Below, piece after piece: positions 60,007 to 64,000 of a stretch of DNA of 64,000 nt. Each line of letters begins with the position of its first letter. Positions within the stretch are counted from its first letter, which is position 1. Source of the stretch: Pelagibius marinus (GTDB taxonomy: Bacteria; Pseudomonadota; Alphaproteobacteria; Kiloniellales; Kiloniellaceae); contig NZ_JACSDK010000001.1 in assembly GCF_014925385.1 (NCBI RefSeq), positions 682,001 through 746,000 of the forward strand. Direction: 5' to 3'. A program made the position numbers and the translations under genes. The notes under the pieces were generated by a model, which made no database searches, was not told the DNA's origin, and worked only from the letters and a program-made list of their open reading frames with translations.

Positions 60007-61101
60007 ATGAAACGCCGTGACTTCGTGAAGGGCGCGGGAAGCGTTGCCTTGGCAGGGGGCGCCGCGGCCAGCCTGGCCGCGCCGGCCGTCGCGCAGGAGC
60101 GCATCGAGTGGAACATGGTGATGCCCTGGCCCAAGGGCGCGCCGGGTGTGGGCGTCAACGCCGAGCGCTTCGTCCAGCGGGTCAACGAGATGAGCGGCGG
60201 GCGCCTGACCATCAAGCTCTTCGCCGCCGGCGAACTGGTGCCGCCCTTCGACAGCTTCGACGCGGTGCAGAGCGGCACCGCCGATGTGGTGCACGGCACG
60301 CCCTACTACTGGGTCGGCAAGTCCAAGGCTTTCAACTACTTCACCACGCTGCCCTTCGGCCTCAACGCCGTCGAGCTGCCGGCCTGGCTGACCTACGGCG
60401 GCGGCCAGGAGCTGTGGGAGGAGGCCTACGCCGACTTCGGCATCCAGCCCTTCTATGCCGGCTCCAGCGGCGTGCAGGCCGGCGGCTGGTTCAAGAACGA
60501 GATCAACACCTGGGAGGACCTGCAGGGCCTGAAGATCCGCATGGCCGGCCTGGGCGGCGAGGTCATGCGCCGCGCCGGCTCCGTCGTCGTGCTGCTGCCG
60601 CCGGGCGAGATCCTGCCGGCCATGCAGTCGGGCGCCATCGACGCGGCGGAGTGGATCGGCCCCTGGAACGACGTCGCCTTCGGCCTGCAGAAGGTGGTGA
60701 AGTATTACTACGTGCCCGCCTTCCACGAGCCGGGCCCGGGCCTGGAGATCTCGGTCAACAAGGCGAAGTTCCAGGCCCTGCCCGCCGACCTGCAGGCCAT
60801 CGTGCGCTACGCGGCCGCGGCCACGGCCCAGGACACCACCACCGACTTCACCTACCACAACATCCAGGCCTTCCGTCCGCTGATCGACGACTACGACGTG
60901 GAGCTGCGCAGCTTCCCCGACGAGATCATCAAACGCCTGGGCGAGATCACCATGGAAGTGGTGGCGGAGATCGGCGAGACCGACGACCTGACCCGGAAGA
61001 TCCACGCCTCCTTCATGGATTTCGCCAAGAAGGCCGCCGATTACGAGGGCGCCTTCGAGGAGACCATGCTGCGCCAGCGCCGGCTGGTCTGGGAGGGCTG
61101 A
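60007..61101 (+). CDS. TRAP-transporter substrate-binding protein (DctP type)
   Basis: This 364-residue periplasmic binding protein has a Tat leader (KRRDFVKGAGSVALAGG, cleavage near AVAQE) and a DctP domain: IEWNMVMPWPKGAP, SFDAVQSGTADVVHGTPYYWVG, and the ligand-arginine segment LKIRMAGLGGEVM. The family includes binders of 2-oxo acids. No dctQ or dctM membrane genes are adjacent. The ATG has GGGAGGAG 9 nt upstream. Confidence 0.93.
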   Translation: MKRRDFVKGAGSVALAGGAAASLAAPAVAQERIEWNMVMPWPKGAPGVGVNAERFVQRVNEMSGGRLTIKLFAAGELVPPFDSFDAVQSGTADVVHGTPYYWVGKSKAFNYFTTLPFGLNAVELPAWLTYGGGQELWEEAYADFGIQPFYAGSSGVQAGGWFKNEINTWEDLQGLKIRMAGLGGEVMRRAGSVVVLLPPGEILPAMQSGAIDAAEWIGPWNDVAFGLQKVVKYYYVPAFHEPGPGLEISVNKAKFQALPADLQAIVRYAAAATAQDTTTDFTYHNIQAFRPLIDDYDVELRSFPDEIIKRLGEITMEVVAEIGETDDLTRKIHASFMDFAKKAADYEGAFEETMLRQRRLVWEG

Positions 61102-61203
61102 CCCCCACCCTAACGCTCGCCCACAACGGGGGAGGGGACGGTTTGCGTCCGCCGAAACAGAATCCCCTCCCCCTCGATGGGGGCGGGCTGGGGAGGGGGT
61201 GGA
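61102..61203. repeat. C/G-rich palindromic intergenic element
   Basis: The sequence starts ACCCCCACCCTAACGCTCGC and ends GGGGAGGGGGTGGAG, with internal CCCCTCCCC/GGGGCGGG-type arms, so both ends pair. It starts at the stop of the TRAP gene and probably acts as a terminator. I see only one copy in this window. Confidence 0.6.
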
Positions 61204-61215
61204 GCCCCAAATTCT

Positions 61216-61297
61216 GTCATGCTCGGACTTGATCCGAGCATCCAGGGCAGACAGCGGGGCGTCGCCCCTGGGCCCTCGGGACAAGCCCGAGGGTGAC
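61216..61297. repeat. REP-like double hairpin, inverted orientation
   Basis: It begins GTCATGCTCGGAC and ends GCCCGAGGGTGAC, the reverse order of the copies at 24312, 25205 and 32821. Confidence 0.8.
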
Positions 61298-61338
61298 GAC
61301 AAATGCAGGGGCTTCCTTTGGTTAACGCCCCGCCCCGC

Positions 61339-61367
61339 TTGACAATTCCAGCGCCAGGGCGTTTCAT
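61339..61367 (+). promoter_or_regulatory. Candidate sigma-70 promoter
   Basis: A perfect TTGACA (61339-61344), a 17-nt spacer and a weak TTTCAT (61362-61367) lie about 124 nt ahead of the ACT-protein start. Confidence 0.35.
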
Positions 61368-61490
61368 CGGCCCGTTATGAGCAGAAACCTTCTGTCCGCC
61401 ATCATCATTCGAATTACGGACCCGGCGCCCAAGGGGTAGTCGGGAGTTAGTGATTCGTCTTAGGTGATGTCCGTACAGGAGGGCCAAGTG

Positions 61491-61829
61491 ATGGCCGCTC
61501 ATCCTTCTCTTTCCGATCTTTCTGACCGAAGTCCTTTCGTCTCCGCCGCGGCCGAGACCGTCTACTGCTTTTCCATCCTCGCCGAGGCCGAGCCCGGGGT
61601 CATGCCCCGCGTGCTGGAGCTCTTCGCCAAGCGCGGCCTGGTGCCGACCCGCTGGCACAGCGACGTGACGGGCCCCAAACACCCCGGGGGAGGCCGCGAC
61701 CTGGCCATCGACGTGCAGGTCGACGGCCTGGACGTGGACACGGGCGACTACATCGCCCGCTGCCTGCGCCAGACCTTCCAGGTCGAGGCGGTGCTGACCT
61801 CGCAGAAGCACATTTCTCCACGGCAATAG
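61491..61829 (+). CDS. Stand-alone ACT-domain protein
   Basis: This 112-residue protein is a single ACT-type domain: VYCFSILAEAEPGVMPRVLELFAKRGLVPTRW in outline, then DLAIDVQVDGLDVDTGDYIARCLRQTF and VEAVLTSQK. The layout resembles the small acetolactate synthase subunit, but no ilvB is adjacent. Ligand and partner unknown. The ATG at 61491 is chosen because GGAGGG lies 7 nt upstream. Confidence 0.82.
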   Translation: MAAHPSLSDLSDRSPFVSAAAETVYCFSILAEAEPGVMPRVLELFAKRGLVPTRWHSDVTGPKHPGGGRDLAIDVQVDGLDVDTGDYIARCLRQTFQVEAVLTSQKHISPRQ

Positions 61830-61840
61830 GCCTCTTGACC

Positions 61841-62350
61841 ATGGAAGCGGAATCCGCTTCCCGGCCCGCGCCGACCCTGCACCTGCTGTGCGGCAAGATC
61901 GCCACCGGCAAGTCGACGCTGGCGCGCCGTCTGGCGGAGAGCCCGAAAACCGTGCTGATCAGCGAGGACGACTGGCTGGCGCGGCTCTATCCGGGCGAGA
62001 TCGCAACGCTGGACGACTACCGGCGTTGCAGCGCGCGCCTGCGTGGCGCCTTGGACGGCCATGTCGTCGCGCTGCTGTGCGCGGGCGTCAGTGTGGTCAT
62101 GGATTTCCCGGCCAATACCGTCGAGATCCGCGGCTGGTTGCGGCGTCTCTTTGAACGGGCAGGGGCGGCGCATCGCCTGTATTGGCTGGACGTCGCCGAC
62201 GATGTCTGCAAGCTGCGCCTCGGGCAGAGAAACGCGGCGGGCGGCCATGCCTTTACCCCCAGCGAAGCTGATTTTGATCTCTTCTCCCGTCATTTCCAGC
62301 CGCCGACACCGGAGGAAGGCTTTCAGATTGAAACCCTCTACGTGCCGTAG
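61841..62350 (+). CDS. P-loop kinase-like ATPase (AAA_33/zeta-toxin type)
   Basis: This 169-residue protein has Walker A in LCGKIATGKSTLARRL, an ISEDDW motif and DFPANTVEIRGWL, the layout of small zeta/Cmk-like ATP-dependent kinases that modify a small molecule or RNA. No antitoxin gene is next to it. The ATG at 61841 follows a TTG in frame at 61835. Function unknown. Confidence 0.85.
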   Translation: MEAESASRPAPTLHLLCGKIATGKSTLARRLAESPKTVLISEDDWLARLYPGEIATLDDYRRCSARLRGALDGHVVALLCAGVSVVMDFPANTVEIRGWLRRLFERAGAAHRLYWLDVADDVCKLRLGQRNAAGGHAFTPSEADFDLFSRHFQPPTPEEGFQIETLYVP

Positions 62351-62449
62351 GATGGCGCGCTTTCGTCTTTTCCGTGAGGCCCCATACTCGCGCGCATCTT
62401 CGCCAAGCGGAACAGGACGCTCGTTGTGACCGGCACCGGGGGAGTTACC

Positions 62450-62749
62450 ATGCAGTGGCTGATGGAAGACGCCATCACGCCTGACGCCGGGCTCAGCCTT
62501 GCGCGCATGACCGTCGCGCCGGGCGTGACCTCCCAGGCGCACCGCCACTCGGATTGCTCCGAGGCGGTGCACCTGCTGGAAGGCAGCGTCGCGCAGCGCC
62601 GCGGTGACGACTGGGTGCCCCTGGCGGCGGGCGAGACGCTTCTGATCCCGCCGGGCGCCGTACACCAGACCCGCAACACCGGGCCGGAGACGGCGGTGCT
62701 CATGGTCGCCTACTCCAGCGGCGCCAGGATCTACGATCCGGTCGAATAG
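62450..62749 (+). CDS. Cupin-domain protein
   Basis: This 99-residue single cupin has TSQAHRHSDCSEAVHLLEGSVAQRR with the HxH-x-E metal set, and LIPPGAVHQTRNTG with the second histidine motif. It is probably a small metal-binding sensor or enzyme. ATG 62450 follows GGGGGAG by 5 nt; a GTG at 62426 is possible. Confidence 0.85.
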   Translation: MQWLMEDAITPDAGLSLARMTVAPGVTSQAHRHSDCSEAVHLLEGSVAQRRGDDWVPLAAGETLLIPPGAVHQTRNTGPETAVLMVAYSSGARIYDPVE

Positions 62750-62838
62750 CGCCTGTCATCAGCTTTTACGGCGCGGGGTTTTCGGCTGCGTTACGACCTT
62801 CTATCCTGGCGGCGCACCTTGCTTGAAGGGGGCCTGCG

Positions 62839-63666
62839 ATGCCTCTCAGCCGACCGCCGATCCCCGCCCTGCGGCCCTTTGTCGAACTGATCTGGGCCTC
62901 GGAGGGAGCCTCCGCGCCGCCGTCCGTCTCCGATAGCGGACCCCGGCGCGAGCTGGTCCTGCCCACCGGTGCGCTGCACCTCGTGGTCCGCCTCAGCGCG
63001 CAGCCGCTGCGGGTCTTTCGCGATTCCGGCGACAGGCAGGGACACAGCGTCAGCACGGCGGTGATCGGTGGCGCTCGCGCGGCGCCCTACCTGCGCGATA
63101 TTTCCAACCCGGTGCCGAGCCTCGGGGCCCTGTTGCGTCCCGGCGCCGCCGGGCTGCTGGTCGGCGCCCCGGCCAACGCCTTTTCCGGTGCCCACACGCC
63201 GCTGGAGGATATCTGGGGCCACGGCGCAGTCGAGGACCTGCGCGACCGCCTGGCCGGGACGGGCTCGGCGGAGCGCCGCCTCGATCTCTTCGAAGCCGCG
63301 CTTTTGCAGCGCCTGCCGTCTCTTACCCGCATCGATCCCCGTGTCGCCCTGGCGCTCAGTGGCTTCGCGGCGGCCCGGCCGGTGGCGGCCATGGCCAGCG
63401 ACCTGGAGATCAGCCATCGGCACTTCACCGCTCTGTTCCGCGAGAGCGTGGGTTTGGCGCCGAAGACCTGGTGCCGTCTCCAGCGCTTCGGGCGGGCCTT
63501 GGACCGTCTGGCGGCCGAACCGCAGATCGCCTGGGCCGAACTGGCGGCGGCGGAAGGCTATGCGGACCAGGCGCACTTCGCGCGCGAGTTCCGCGATTTC
63601 GCCGGACTTACGCCCGGCGCCTATCGCCGCCGTGCGCCGGCCGCGCCACGGCATGTGCCTCTCTAG
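62839..63666 (+). CDS. AraC-family transcriptional regulator
   Basis: This 275-residue regulator has a C-terminal AraC helix-turn-helix pair: VAAMASDLEISHRHFTALFRESVGLAPKTW and LAAAEGYADQAHFAREFRDFAGLTPGAYRRR in outline. The N-terminal domain starts PPIPALRPFVELIWAS, as in DUF6597-type AraC regulators. The target is probably the VOC gene 76 bp downstream, or itself. Confidence 0.92.
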   Translation: MPLSRPPIPALRPFVELIWASEGASAPPSVSDSGPRRELVLPTGALHLVVRLSAQPLRVFRDSGDRQGHSVSTAVIGGARAAPYLRDISNPVPSLGALLRPGAAGLLVGAPANAFSGAHTPLEDIWGHGAVEDLRDRLAGTGSAERRLDLFEAALLQRLPSLTRIDPRVALALSGFAAARPVAAMASDLEISHRHFTALFRESVGLAPKTWCRLQRFGRALDRLAAEPQIAWAELAAAEGYADQAHFAREFRDFAGLTPGAYRRRAPAAPRHVPL

Positions 63667-63742
63667 GTCGATTTCCTTCAAGACGGCGCGCCGGCCCGCC
63701 GCCACAATGCTGCCGACACGTTGTTCAGTCAGGAGGTTTCCC

Positions 63743-64000
63743 ATGGCCGTGCACGAGCTCTTCGTCTATCTGCGCGCCAGGTCGGCGCAGCAGGCGGTCG
63801 AATTCTACAAGCAGGTCTTCGGCGCGACGGAGAAGTTCCGCCTGGTCGAGCCCAGCGGGCGCATCGGCCATGTCGAGCTGGAGCTCGGCGGCACCACCCT
63901 GATGCTGTCGGACGAGTTTCCCGAGTTCGATATCCATGCGCCCGACCCGGAGGCGCCGGGCAGTTTCTGCATCCACCTGCACGTGGACGACGCCGATGCC
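63743..64000 (+). CDS. VOC-family (glyoxalase-like) protein, truncated by window end
   Basis: The 86 visible residues are the start of a vicinal-oxygen-chelate domain of the PhnB-like type: YLRARSAQQAVEFYKQVFGA then MLSDEFPEFDIHAPDPEAPG. The ATG has AGGAGG 7 nt upstream. It is the last gene in the window and its end is not seen. It follows the AraC regulator on the same strand. Confidence 0.88.
   Translation, partial: MAVHELFVYLRARSAQQAVEFYKQVFGATEKFRLVEPSGRIGHVELELGGTTLMLSDEFPEFDIHAPDPEAPGSFCIHLHVDDADA

Larger units (their letters stand above)
61204..61490. other. Intergenic region upstream of the ACT protein gene
   Basis: Together with the preceding element this is a 389-bp gene-free stretch. 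It holds a REP-like element (61216-61297) and a candidate promoter (61339-61367). A GTTAAC at 61321 is a lone half-site and not a CtrA box. Confidence 0.5.

Noticed and set aside
61321-61326. GTTAAC as a third CtrA box
   Set aside because: A lone half-site; no TTAA at the required 7-bp spacing.
61841-62350. Zeta-toxin of a toxin-antitoxin pair
   Set aside because: Walker A is present but there is no adjacent small antitoxin gene; the neighbours are an ACT protein and a cupin.

Overview
The window is 64 kb of a GC-rich chromosome with strong G/C third-position bias. It most likely comes from a free-living, polyhydroxybutyrate (PHB)-storing alphaproteobacterium of the Rhodospirillales/Kiloniellales type. 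This placement is inferred from family-level gene content and order, not from a marker-gene tree. Supporting blocks are phaR diverging from phaC-phaA-phaB; chorismate mutase-hisC-tyrA; metX-metW; argH-lptM-lysA-TIGR02302 diverging from tlpA; a zinc-ribbon gene diverging from ftsE-ftsX; the CpdR regulator with a CtrA box; and a complete-looking ethylmalonyl-CoA pathway cluster. I see no rRNA, tRNA, CRISPR array, integrase or transposase.

Layout. 1-7.8 kb: the end of an EAL phosphodiesterase, then PHB metabolism (phaR; a small PhaE-like partner overlapping phaC out of frame; phaA; phaB), then a run of small enzymes (DUF4336, GFA, AhpD-like, NUDIX, a second GFA). 7.9-12.9 kb: a DMT exporter, a cupin, a methyltransferase behind a CtrA box and a DnaA box, a YciI cassette followed by a broken second copy of the methyltransferase 3' end, and a 620-residue secreted protein. 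13-20.8 kb: methionine (metX, metW), aromatic and histidine-type amino-acid genes, and a threonine/serine dehydratase. 21-24.3 kb: a bufferin-type RiPP operon (YHS protein, DUF2282 precursor, DUF692 MNIO, DUF2063, DoxX). 24.4-32.8 kb: an SDR, B12-dependent ribonucleotide reductase, PlsC, YdcF, FtsEX and CpdR. 33-40.5 kb: TIGR02302, lysA, lptM, argH, tlpA and a DUF6134 protein. 40.7-44.4 kb: hydroxybutyryl-CoA dehydrogenase, etfA/etfB, a cobalamin adenosyltransferase and a HIG1-like protein. 44.5-51.5 kb: LysE, a sigma factor with a ferritin-like lipoprotein and a cytochrome c, an AroE-like protein and small accessory genes. 51.7-53.5 kb: two Flp-pilin paralogues around a PhzF gene. 53.5-59.7 kb: mcd, a phytanoyl-CoA dioxygenase-like gene, ccr and ecm. 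60-64 kb: a TRAP substrate-binding protein and small regulatory or enzymatic genes.

The genes share a C4-acyl-CoA theme. PhaA and PhaB make (R)-3-hydroxybutyryl-CoA for storage. The 3-hydroxybutyryl-CoA dehydrogenase and EtfAB handle C4 acyl-CoAs. Ccr, Ecm and Mcd run the ethylmalonyl-CoA route of acetyl-CoA assimilation. Three proteins, NrdJ, Ecm and the PduO-type adenosyltransferase, depend on or make adenosylcobalamin.

The most notable non-routine signals are: the bufferin operon with an attached YHS gene and an intergenic attenuator-like hairpin; a two-copy ~107-bp palindromic element whose CTAG ends supply the stop codons of three different genes; the CtrA-box plus DnaA-box promoter; the duplicated methyltransferase 3' end around a YciI gene; and the phaE-like/phaC dual-coding overlap.
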